DNA from: Lacticaseibacillus hulanensis
GTDB lineage: Bacteria; Bacillota; Bacilli; Lactobacillales; Lactobacillaceae
DNA: 64,000 bases
Direction: 5' to 3'
Assembly: GCF_004010095.1 (NCBI RefSeq)
Contig: NZ_RRYD01000001.1
Location: 62,001-126,000, forward strand
Shown here: positions 29,901-37,463 of the stretch, piece after piece
Layout of the letters: each line of letters starts with the position of its first letter
Position numbering within the stretch: the stretch's first letter is position 1
Program-made: the position numbers and the translations under genes
The notes under the pieces: generated by a model
Seen by the model: only the letters and a program-made list of their open reading frames with translations
Told to the model about the DNA's origin: nothing
Database searches by the model: none

Positions 29901-30646
29901 TCGACGTGGATGTCGATAAATGGCTGAATTTTCAGTACCCATTCACGGCCGCGACAACGACGACGGGCTTCCAATCCGTCTCCGAAATTAAAAGTGCCTT
30001 CACCAGCGACCCATCAATTCTTGAGTTGCGCGAACGTAGCGGGCAAAACAGCCCGTGGCAAAACCGTGTCGGCAGTGATTTGGCGACACCACAGTTCATG
30101 CAGGATACTGAAAAACCGGACGGGGCGGCGATTGGGACCGCGACGCACGCACTGCTTCACGAGCTGGACCTGACCCAGCCAATTACCGCTCCTTCAATCG
30201 CTGCCGCACTGGCGGAGCTCGTCACCCAGCAGGTTGTGACCGAAGACGTGGCTGCGCGGGTCAACGCCGCTAATGTGCTGCGCTTTTACGCGACACCGTT
30301 TGGCCAGCAGCTCATCGAAAATGCCGAAAACGTGCAGCGGGAAGTACCGTTTGCCATGCTCGTGCCGGCCAGCCGCCTATTTGACCAGATGGCCGGTGAT
30401 GATCAGTCCATCCTGGTACACGGGATTATCGACGGGTACTACGTTGACGGTGATTCCGTGACGCTGTTTGATTACAAGACCGACCACGTCAAAGACGGCA
30501 ATGAGCGCGAAGTGGTGGACCGCTACACGGGCCAGCTTGGCCTGTACGCGCGCGCCTTGAATGCAATGTTGCACAAAACGGTGCACCCGTACCTCGTTTT
30601 GCTGGAAACTGGTAGCGTGGTGGCGTTAAGCGACTATCCAGAGTAA
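26948..30646 (+). CDS. rexA: ATP-dependent helicase/nuclease subunit A (RexA/AddA)
   Basis: A 1232-residue UvrD-like helicase with a C-terminal RecB-family nuclease. Walker A is SASAGSGKT (residues 35-43); VMVDEYQDTNPLQ, GDVKQSIYGFR, TIHGSKGLQFPIVF and VALTRAEQRLF are further helicase motifs. The nuclease motif is LFDYKTDHV near residue 1175. It pairs with RexB, and the start has AGGAGGAAATAACC. The following dinG gene begins about 90 bases later. Confidence 0.97.
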   Translation: MADEPNFTADQERAITDGTPDFAHDAAGSHNVLVSASAGSGKTAVLVERIRRQILAGGDVTRMLVVTFTNAAAAEMKAKIDTALKKYLTAHRKEMDDNMRRHLTQQIGLVDSAPISTLDAFALQVVQQYYYVANLDPNFRILADQTEALMIQEGVWDDLREKLYANDAEAFGELTTNFATGWHDDVLGDLILRIYTYAMTTTDPKAWIEQLPNAYTADLTAGSPFNVALARAMHPALIEADALLKQAEQITTVPELAKWNAIIASDRQNLGRIVDELGNDYSFVHTALLDLKWPTWSTARLKDDDLKAAKNQAKSLRDAAKKVIEKHVNPLVMLDTEDLLRTLTGAKSVVSELSKVAGLFLVAYGKEKHRRRVMDFGDIEQAALTILTTKDPDTGMKVGDAYLDGFDAVMVDEYQDTNPLQEALLDAVSKKGAGNRFMVGDVKQSIYGFRLADPTMFMDKYNTYAEAQTGSDQDFKARGEHITLADNFRSSQNILDFTNLIFKQTMDKQLGAVDYTGGELLQYGAKDYGEFKPKTEVLLYAPNAEDGDNAIDKDEAQVRIVAERINQIVGSTDTQIFDRKKGVMRPIQYRDITLLEPTRSQNLVIQQVFADAGIPVVVTNAQNYFKTTELQVMLSLLRVIDNPLQEIPLVAVLRSPIVGMTADELAVIRITDKSIPYYDAFTKFVTDFAQDAATPLASRAHAKALRFMDELDKWRDLARMNQLVDLIWAIYNDTGYLDFVSGLPGGRQRQANLHALYERAHAYEEGGFRGVFAFVHFIELMMNRDQDLATPVVIDPNTNAVNLMTIHGSKGLQFPIVFLMNTSRHFRGGHGDIGVVLNTSGIGINWFDSEHSTVVPTPQFALASAAKAEAEQAENMRVLYVALTRAEQRLFIVGNTKDEETTINHWRSLANTDETVLPLASRLDAGSELDLIGASLVRHPQFPGNTGTNAHALTEDPTEFSLQFYPQPPAKLGAQSNHQYQQPALDVDVDKWLNFQYPFTAATTTTGFQSVSEIKSAFTSDPSILELRERSGQNSPWQNRVGSDLATPQFMQDTEKPDGAAIGTATHALLHELDLTQPITAPSIAAALAELVTQQVVTEDVAARVNAANVLRFYATPFGQQLIENAENVQREVPFAMLVPASRLFDQMAGDDQSILVHGIIDGYYVDGDSVTLFDYKTDHVKDGNEREVVDRYTGQLGLYARALNAMLHKTVHPYLVLLETGSVVALSDYPE

Positions 30647-30737
30647 AATAAAACGTATGTATATTGCGCGGGGTCTCCTTCGCAATTTGAAAATTTTAAA
30701 GCGTGGCGCGTTTGGCCACGACAACAAAGGTGATTAG

Positions 30738-33557
30738 ATGAATCCAGACACCGTTTATGCGGTGATTGACCTCGAGACCACGGGCCCCGACCTCAAAAAT
30801 GGGGGCCGTATTATTCAATTCGGGTGTGCGCTCGTTCGGCGGGGGCACGTCATTCAGACCGTATCGCAACTGGTCAATCCGGATGCGCCGGTTCCGCAAT
30901 CAATTCAGCAATTAACCGGGATTACCCCCGACATGCTCGTTAGTGCGCCGTACTTCGATGAAGTGGCCGGTGCGCTCGCCGGATTACTTAGCGACAGCGT
31001 CATCGTCGCGCACAACGTTAATTTTGATTACCCATTTTTCAACGCTGAATTAAGGCGCGTGGGCGTACCACCACTCACGAACAAGGCCATCGATACGGTG
31101 CAGCTGGCCCAAATCCTGTTGCCAAACCAGCCCAGCTACCGGTTAGCCGACCTGACGAAGGTGCTGGAGATAAAGCACGACAACCCGCACCAGGCCGATA
31201 GTGACGCAATCAGCACGGCGGGTCTCCTCCAGAAACTAACCAAAAAATTCACCAAACTACCCGGACCAACCCAGCGCCTCATCGCAGCGCGCAGCGACTT
31301 TCTGGTGCGGGAAACGGGTGAGTACATTCGGTTCTTGGCGCAAAGAGCACCAGCAATCACCAAGAATTACGTTCAGGTGCAGGATCTAGTGGTCGCAAAC
31401 CCGACTGCCCCAATCCCGCGGGCACCGCAACCCGATTTTCCGGCGACGGATAAGGCCAAACGGCACGCGCTAAAGGCGGCCAAGTTGCGCTTCCGCTTCG
31501 GTCAGGCCAAGATGATGGACAAAATCTACGCTAACGCCAAGACTGATCAACTGCCGCTGCTCATCGAGGCGGGAACCGGGCTCGGGAAGTCACTCGGTTA
31601 CCTGACGCCACTTGCGGCAATCGCGACGCCGAAAAAAAAGGTCATCGTCGCCACCTCCACAACGGTCTTGCAGCAGCAACTGGCCTCGAACACGTTTACC
31701 GAGCTCGGCAAGGTTTACGGTAGCAAGTTTGACGCGGTGGTCCTAAAGAGTGCCCGGCACTTCATCGACCTCAACAAATTCGCGACAACCCTGCACATGA
31801 CGGGGGACTTCAACCGTGCCGACCAACTTCTGCAACTGCGCATCTGCGTGTGGCTCACGCAGACGCAGACTGGAGACATTGATGATTTGCACCTGACCGG
31901 GGATCAATCAATGTTAATGCGCCGGATTCGCCACACCGGTGATTTCGGTAGCAACCAGAGCAATCCGTTTTTCAAATTTGATTTCTACCGGCGGCTGCTT
32001 GAGCGGGCCGACCAGGCGACGTTCATCATTACCAACCACGCCTTTTTGGCCCGTCACTACGAGGACTCGTCATTTGCCGACCAGCCATACCTGGTTGTGG
32101 ATGAGGCGCACCGCTTTGCGGATAATGTTGCCCCCGGGTTGGGGGTGCACTTCAACCTGACCCAGCTGCGGCGCCTATTCAATTCCCTGACAACAATCAT
32201 CACGCACCCCGAAACCAATAATCTGAGTAGCATTTATCAGCACGATGCCCTGGTGAGTTACCAGTTAACCCAGATGGAGCAGAGTGCAAATAGGGCGCTC
32301 AAAACGGTGGAGGGCATTCAAACGCAGTTGTTCCACCATTACTTCAGCCACCGCCAGCGCCCGCACAATGGTTCAATTAACCAAGTCCTCACTGAGGGCG
32401 AGGTGCAGGAATTCTTCAACCGCTTCGGTGACAGCGCCCAGGAGCTCGAGCGCAACATCCGCTTGATCCTCCAGGTCGCAACCAAGCTCCGCACGGATTA
32501 TCTAAGGACCCGCTCCCGCTTCGTGGCTAGTGACGCCCAAGTATTTCAGCGTCTCGACGAAATCAGTAGTGCCCTTGAGCAGCAGCTCATTGCGGTGCAC
32601 GATGTTGCTGAGGCAACGCCACGGCTCCAAACAACCGAGCTCACGGTGCCACTGGTTCAGCTCAAACACCCGGACGACTTGACCAGCCTCACACTCAGGT
32701 GGCGGGCCGTGGACACCGGCGTGCGCATTCAAGAGCTGCTTAGTCACTTCACGGCGCCCGTCTTCACCGGTGCCACCCTGACCGTGCGCCGGCGCACAAA
32801 TTTTCTCGCCCACGAGCTGGGCTACAATTCATTCAAACCAGAGCAGGTGCTCATCACGCGGAGTCCATTCAAGTTCCGCGACCAGGCCCGCATCCTGCTT
32901 GCAAGTGACGCCCCGGAAGCGCCAACGACTATCACACCCGAGTACATTAAGTATTTGGTCGACAGCATTAGCGCCCTAGTTGACAATGAACACCAAACCT
33001 TAGTGCTTTTTACATCACTCAATACCATCAAGGCGGTATATAATGAGCTATGCAGTCGCCCGGTTGCGGGCAACAAGGAAATTCTGGCGCAGGGGGTCAC
33101 GGGCAGCGCGGCAAAAATCGCGCGGCGCTTTGCGGTCTCCACGAATGCGGTCTTACTCGGCGCCGCCAGTTTCTTCGAGGGCGTTGATTATCCAAGCAAG
33201 CAACTGGAATCGGTCATCGTGACCAGGTTGCCGTTTGCTAACCCAAGCGACCCAGTGGTTAAGGCCCGCGCGGAAGTGCTGAAGGCAAACGGGCTGGACC
33301 CGTTCAAGGTCGACGCGTTGCCGCGCGCCACGCTGCAGCTGCGCCAGGCATTCGGCCGCTTGATCCGGCGCGAAGACGATCGGGGGGTGTTCATCATCCT
33401 CGATCCGCGTTTCACCAAGACGCAGTTCGGGCGGGGCATGCAAAAATCGTTGCCCCACGTTGACACGGACCTCATGACCACAGCGGAAATTCCCGCAGCA
33501 ATTGAGCAATGGCTAAAGCCACTGGCAACAGATTTGCAGGAGACTGAAAGGAAGTAA
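30738..33557 (+). CDS. dinG: DinG-type helicase with N-terminal DnaQ-like exonuclease
   Basis: A 939-residue fusion. Residues 1-170 are a DEDDh 3'-5' exonuclease domain (IDLETTG at about 10-16, VAHNVNFDYPFF, HQADSDA). The remainder is an XPD/DinG-like helicase with EAGTGLGKS near residue 277 and a DEAH box near 455. The cysteines of the E. coli DinG iron-sulfur cluster are not seen, as in other Firmicutes. The order rexA-dinG-ypmB-aspB-asnS-dnaD mirrors the Bacillus dinG-aspB-asnS-dnaD region. The ATG follows AAAGGTG. ypmB starts 2 bases after the stop. Confidence 0.93.
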   Translation: MNPDTVYAVIDLETTGPDLKNGGRIIQFGCALVRRGHVIQTVSQLVNPDAPVPQSIQQLTGITPDMLVSAPYFDEVAGALAGLLSDSVIVAHNVNFDYPFFNAELRRVGVPPLTNKAIDTVQLAQILLPNQPSYRLADLTKVLEIKHDNPHQADSDAISTAGLLQKLTKKFTKLPGPTQRLIAARSDFLVRETGEYIRFLAQRAPAITKNYVQVQDLVVANPTAPIPRAPQPDFPATDKAKRHALKAAKLRFRFGQAKMMDKIYANAKTDQLPLLIEAGTGLGKSLGYLTPLAAIATPKKKVIVATSTTVLQQQLASNTFTELGKVYGSKFDAVVLKSARHFIDLNKFATTLHMTGDFNRADQLLQLRICVWLTQTQTGDIDDLHLTGDQSMLMRRIRHTGDFGSNQSNPFFKFDFYRRLLERADQATFIITNHAFLARHYEDSSFADQPYLVVDEAHRFADNVAPGLGVHFNLTQLRRLFNSLTTIITHPETNNLSSIYQHDALVSYQLTQMEQSANRALKTVEGIQTQLFHHYFSHRQRPHNGSINQVLTEGEVQEFFNRFGDSAQELERNIRLILQVATKLRTDYLRTRSRFVASDAQVFQRLDEISSALEQQLIAVHDVAEATPRLQTTELTVPLVQLKHPDDLTSLTLRWRAVDTGVRIQELLSHFTAPVFTGATLTVRRRTNFLAHELGYNSFKPEQVLITRSPFKFRDQARILLASDAPEAPTTITPEYIKYLVDSISALVDNEHQTLVLFTSLNTIKAVYNELCSRPVAGNKEILAQGVTGSAAKIARRFAVSTNAVLLGAASFFEGVDYPSKQLESVIVTRLPFANPSDPVVKARAEVLKANGLDPFKVDALPRATLQLRQAFGRLIRREDDRGVFIILDPRFTKTQFGRGMQKSLPHVDTDLMTTAEIPAAIEQWLKPLATDLQETERK

Positions 33558-33559
33558 TC

Positions 33560-34045
33560 ATGCGCAGAACAAAACAATCTTGGCAGCACTGGGCTATCCT
33601 AGGAATCATTCTCGCGGTCGTTTGCAGTATGATTTTTGTCCTCTGGTCCGCAATGCATCCGTTCGCTAAGGTACGCAGTGATGCAGAGCACATCGCGGTT
33701 AAGTCCGCCAAAACCACCGATATCAACGGCTTCTGGTGGAACACGCGGGACAAGAGCTACTTGACGGTCAGCGGTAACCGCGATGGTCAGCCAGTCTACG
33801 TCGTCATTGCCAAGAAAACAGGTAAGGTTAACGTGCTGCACAAGGCCAACGGAACCACCCGCAACACAATCTTGCGCAAGACCTGGCGTGATTTTGCCCC
33901 AAAGCGGGTGCTCAATGCAGCCCTGAGGAAAAGCGGTAAGGACTTCGTTTGGGATGTCGGCTTCGTTAGCAAGAACGGCACCCTGGGTTACGTCACTTAC
34001 GATTTCGAAACCGGCCAACAACTTAAGGTAATTCGTGATTTATAG
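33560..34045 (+). CDS. ypmB: YpmB-like membrane-anchored protein (DUF5590/PepSY-like)
   Basis: A 161-residue protein with a single N-terminal membrane segment (about residues 12-30) and an exported domain of about 130 residues. The exported part has an SYLTVSG... PVYVVIAKKTGKV pattern like the PepSY-type fold of YpmB. The assignment rests mainly on position between dinG and aspB, as in B. subtilis. The function is unknown. It starts 2 bases after dinG with a GAAAGGAAG site. Confidence 0.8.
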   Translation: MRRTKQSWQHWAILGIILAVVCSMIFVLWSAMHPFAKVRSDAEHIAVKSAKTTDINGFWWNTRDKSYLTVSGNRDGQPVYVVIAKKTGKVNVLHKANGTTRNTILRKTWRDFAPKRVLNAALRKSGKDFVWDVGFVSKNGTLGYVTYDFETGQQLKVIRDL

Positions 34046-34076
34046 AAGCATCAAATTTGGAAAAGAGGCAAATACT

Positions 34077-35264
34077 ATGCACATTGCAAAGAAACTTGCA
34101 CAAGTAAATCCAAGCGCAACACTCGCGGTTAGCCAAAAGACCGCCCAGATGAAGGCCGCTGGCGCCGACGTCATTGATTTGTCCGTTGGTCAGCCCGACT
34201 TCACGACCCCCGATGACATCGCAAACGCGGCCATCGCGTCAATTAAGGATGGCAGTGCCAGCTTTTACACCCCAGCAGCGGGTCTTCCCGCACTCCGGCG
34301 TGCAATCGCGGACCACGTTGCAAAGAAAACGGGTTACCGTTACGAACCAAACCAAATCGTGGCGACCGACGGGGCGAAGTTCGCGCTCTACGGCATTTTT
34401 ACCGCCATTCTCGACGAGGGTGATGGGGTCTTAATTCCGCTGCCCGGCTGGGTGTCATACGTTGAGCAAGTTCGCCTCGCAGGTGGGGTGCCACAAGCCG
34501 TTAAGTCCCAGAAGGGCTTCAAGGTGACCGTCGATGATTTGGACGCCGTGGTAACATCAAAAACCCGCGCTCTGGTCCTCAACAGTCCGCAAAACCCAAG
34601 TGGTGTGATTTACACCAAGCAAGAACTGACCCTAATTGGTAACTGGGCTGTGCGCCACAACATCTTGATCATCGCTGATGAAATCTACAGTGACCTCGTG
34701 TACAACGGTGCCAATTACACTTCAATGCTGCAGCTGGACCACTCCATCGTCGAAAACACGGTCCTCGTAAGCGGTGTATCCAAGTCCTACGCAATGACCG
34801 GCTGGCGGGTTGGGTTCATTGCAGCACCAAAGAAGCTGGCCCAGGCAATGGCCACCATCGTCAGCCACGCAACGGGGAACCCCGCCGCGGCCAGTCAGTA
34901 CGCGGCAATTGCGGCGTTTACCGGTGACCAGGCATCCGTTGAAAAGATGCGGCAGGCGTTTGAAGAACGACTCAACACTGTTTACCCACTACTGAAGGCC
35001 ATCCCCGGATTTGAATTCGACGGCAAGCCAGATGGGGCCTTTTACCTCTTCCCGAACGTCCGGGCGGCGGTCAAGGCAACCGGCTTCGAATCAACCGACA
35101 AGTTCGTCACCGCGCTACTGGACGATACCGGTGTCGCCGTGGTTCCGGGCCGTGCATTTGGGATGCCCGATTACATTCGGCTCAGTTACGCCAAGGGTCT
35201 CGATGACTTGGTTGAGGCTGCAAAGCGCATCAATAGCTTTGTCACCGCGAACGGTAATGCCTAA
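34077..35264 (+). CDS. aspB: Class I aminotransferase, aspartate aminotransferase
   Basis: A 395-residue fold-type I PLP enzyme. The lysine that binds PLP is in VSGVSKSYAMTGWRVGF (near residue 237), and NSPQNPSGVIY and ADEIYSDLVY carry the other cofactor contacts. It should interconvert aspartate and oxaloacetate with glutamate as partner. I chose the ATG at 34077, with an AAAAGAGG site upstream; a TTG-like extension to 34035 overlaps ypmB. It precedes asnS, so product and use of aspartate/asparagine sit together. Confidence 0.92.
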   Translation: MHIAKKLAQVNPSATLAVSQKTAQMKAAGADVIDLSVGQPDFTTPDDIANAAIASIKDGSASFYTPAAGLPALRRAIADHVAKKTGYRYEPNQIVATDGAKFALYGIFTAILDEGDGVLIPLPGWVSYVEQVRLAGGVPQAVKSQKGFKVTVDDLDAVVTSKTRALVLNSPQNPSGVIYTKQELTLIGNWAVRHNILIIADEIYSDLVYNGANYTSMLQLDHSIVENTVLVSGVSKSYAMTGWRVGFIAAPKKLAQAMATIVSHATGNPAAASQYAAIAAFTGDQASVEKMRQAFEERLNTVYPLLKAIPGFEFDGKPDGAFYLFPNVRAAVKATGFESTDKFVTALLDDTGVAVVPGRAFGMPDYIRLSYAKGLDDLVEAAKRINSFVTANGNA

Positions 35265-35375
35265 TAACGGGTAAGAACGTGCATCGTATGTTCAAAAATG
35301 GTATTTTAGAGGCCGGGGTTAATTCCTAGGCCTACATATTTAACCGCAAGTGCGGGACAGAAGGAGAAGTATACA

Positions 35376-36674
35376 ATGGCACAACGTATCAGCATCATCG
35401 ATGCCAAAGACCATGTTGGTGAAGAAGTCACCATCGGGGTTTGGCTCACCGACAAACGGAGCAGCGGGAAAATCGCTTTTCTCCAGTTGCGTGACGGCTC
35501 TGCATTTTTCCAAGGGGTTGTTCGCAAGAATGACGTAAGCGAAGAGGTCTTCACAACCGCGAAGGGCCTGCACCAGGAAACTAGTTTCTGGGTTACGGGT
35601 GTCATTAATGAAGATGCACGTAGCCACTTCGGTTACGAAATTCAAATCAGTGACATCGAGGTTGTTGGTGAAAGTGAAGACTTCCCAATTACACCTAAGG
35701 AACACGGGATTGAATTCCTGCTTGATCACCGGCACCTGTGGCTGCGCAGCAAGCGGCCATTTGCCATCATGCACATCCGCAACGAAATGATTCGCGCCAC
35801 TTACGAATTCTTCAACGACAACGGCTTCATCAAGATGGACTCACCAATCTTGACGGGCTCCGCTCCTGAAGGCACAACCGAATTATTCCAGACGGATTAC
35901 TTTGACCACGACGCTTTCCTGAGCCAAAGTGGGCAGTTGTACGCCGAAGCAGGTGCAATGGCTTACGGTAAGGTATTCACGTTCGGCCCAACGTTCCGTG
36001 CCGAAAAGAGTAAGACGCGGCGCCACCTGACCGAATTCTGGATGCTTGAACCAGAAATGGCGTTTACCACCCAGGACGAAAGCCTCAAGGTCCAGGAACG
36101 CTACATTGCTTACCTGGTTCAGAACGTCATCGACCACTGTGCTTACGATTTGAAGCTCCTTGACCGCGACGTTGATCAGCTGCGCAAGTACACGAAGCTG
36201 CCTTACCCACGCATCAGCTACGATGAAGCCATCGAGATGCTGCAAAAGGGTGGCTTTGATTCCAAGTGGGGCGACGATTTTGGCGCTCCTGAAGAAACCT
36301 ACATTTCCGATCAGTTCGAGCAGCCTGTGTTCATCATGAACTACCCGAAGTCAATCAAACCATTCTACATGAAGCCACACCCTGACCGCGACGATGTTTA
36401 CCTGTGTGCCGACATGCTTGCTCCGGAAGGGTACGGGGAAATCATCGGTGGCTCTGAACGTGAAACTGATTACGAAGCCCTCAAGGAACAAATCATCAAA
36501 AAGGGTCTCGACCTGAGTGAGTACGAATGGTACCTCGACCTGCGTAAGTACGGCAGTGTGCCTCACTCTGGGTTCGGTCTTGGGCTCGAACGTGCCATCA
36601 CCTGGATCTGCAAGCTGGATCACCTGCGTGAAGCAATTCCATTCCCACGGATGATTAACCGCATTAAGCCTTAA
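35376..36674 (+). CDS. asnS: Asparaginyl-tRNA synthetase
   Basis: A 432-residue class IIb synthetase with an N-terminal OB-fold ([20 protein letters not shown]) and a class II core. Motif 2 ([20 protein letters not shown]) and motif 3 ([13 protein letters not shown]) are clear. The sequence fits AsnRS rather than AspRS in length and lacks the AspRS GAD insert. The start follows AGAAGGAGAAG. I looked for a T-box in the 110 bases upstream and found none. dnaD starts 18 bases after the stop. Confidence 0.95.
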   Translation: MAQRISIIDAKDHVGEEVTIGVWLTDKRSSGKIAFLQLRDGSAFFQGVVRKNDVSEEVFTTAKGLHQETSFWVTGVINEDARSHFGYEIQISDIEVVGESEDFPITPKEHGIEFLLDHRHLWLRSKRPFAIMHIRNEMIRATYEFFNDNGFIKMDSPILTGSAPEGTTELFQTDYFDHDAFLSQSGQLYAEAGAMAYGKVFTFGPTFRAEKSKTRRHLTEFWMLEPEMAFTTQDESLKVQERYIAYLVQNVIDHCAYDLKLLDRDVDQLRKYTKLPYPRISYDEAIEMLQKGGFDSKWGDDFGAPEETYISDQFEQPVFIMNYPKSIKPFYMKPHPDRDDVYLCADMLAPEGYGEIIGGSERETDYEALKEQIIKKGLDLSEYEWYLDLRKYGSVPHSGFGLGLERAITWICKLDHLREAIPFPRMINRIKP

Positions 36675-36692
36675 TGCAAAGGGGGCACCGTC

Positions 36693-37313
36693 ATGACCAA
36701 TCTTGGTGCTTACATCAACGCGGGTAGTAGTAGTTTTTCCAACTTATTATTCACGAACTTCAAGGGTACGGACCTGACGTCCACGGAGTTAATGGTGTAC
36801 CTATTTCTAAGCCAGTACGTCCAAAACCATTCCGATGCGCCTGACCTGCAGCGATTAGCCGCCGATGCCAAGATGCAGAGCACAACGTTCATGAACGCAT
36901 TGAATAGCCTCTGCGCCAAGAAGGCCGTGGAACTGGTAACGACAACGGACGCCGCGGGTAAACTGGTTGACCATTATGACGTGACGCCGCTTCTAGAAGA
37001 GCTGAGCGGAAAACCGGTAACTCCAGAAACCGACGTTAAAACGGCTAGTGAATCACCAATTCGCAAGGTAACCAGCCAAGTCGAAACCGAGTTTGGCCGG
37101 CTATTGACGCCAATTGAGCAGCAAATGATTCGGGACTGGCTGAACATCGACCATTACAACCCCGACCTCATCAGCCTCGCATTACGGGAGGCTGTGCTGA
37201 ACCAAGCGTACTCGCTTAAGTACATGGACCGCGTTCTATTGCGGTGGGAAAAGCAGCACCTAACGACGCCGGAAGCAGTGCGGCGCCAGCAGCAAAAATT
37301 CGATTCATTATAA
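36693..37313 (+). CDS. dnaD: DnaD-like replication initiation / primosome protein
   Basis: A 206-residue protein with an N-terminal winged-helix region (LTSTELMVYLFLSQY) and a C-terminal DnaD/DnaB2 domain (EFGRLLTPIEQQMIRDW, residues about 130-200). It takes part in helicase loading at the origin and in PriA-dependent restart. Position right after asnS is as in Bacillus; nth, often next, is absent here. The ribosome-binding site is AAAGGGGG. Confidence 0.9.
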   Translation: MTNLGAYINAGSSSFSNLLFTNFKGTDLTSTELMVYLFLSQYVQNHSDAPDLQRLAADAKMQSTTFMNALNSLCAKKAVELVTTTDAAGKLVDHYDVTPLLEELSGKPVTPETDVKTASESPIRKVTSQVETEFGRLLTPIEQQMIRDWLNIDHYNPDLISLALREAVLNQAYSLKYMDRVLLRWEKQHLTTPEAVRRQQQKFDSL

Positions 37314-37314
37314 A

Positions 37315-37362
37315 CAAACAAGGGCCAAAGCTGGCAGGAACGCCGGCTTTGGCCCTTGTTGT
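37315..37362 (+). terminator. Terminator after dnaD
   Basis: AACAAGGGCCAAAGC(TGGC) pairs with (GCCG)GCTTTGGCCCTTGTT, followed by a T-rich stretch. It ends the rexB-to-dnaD run. Confidence 0.88.
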
Positions 37363-37388
37363 TGGCTTGCTTGTAACACACTATCGAT

Positions 37389-37449
37389 ACAAAACAGCCC
37401 CCGCTAGGCTTGCCGTAAATCACGGCAAATCTAACGGGGGCTGTTTTGC
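37389..37449 (-). terminator. Terminator of the recU-pbp1A operon
   Basis: AAAACAGCCCCCGTTAG-type repeat: ACAAAACAGCCCCCG pairs with CGGGGGCTGTTTTG, with an inner TGCCGT/ACGGCA stem. Read on the minus strand it ends in a T-run just after pbp1A. Confidence 0.85.
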
Positions 37450-37463
37450 AGGTAATTCCGCGG

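Noticed and set aside
35265-35375. Possible T-box upstream of asnS
   Set aside because: No conserved T-box sequence or terminator hairpin is present in the 110 bases.
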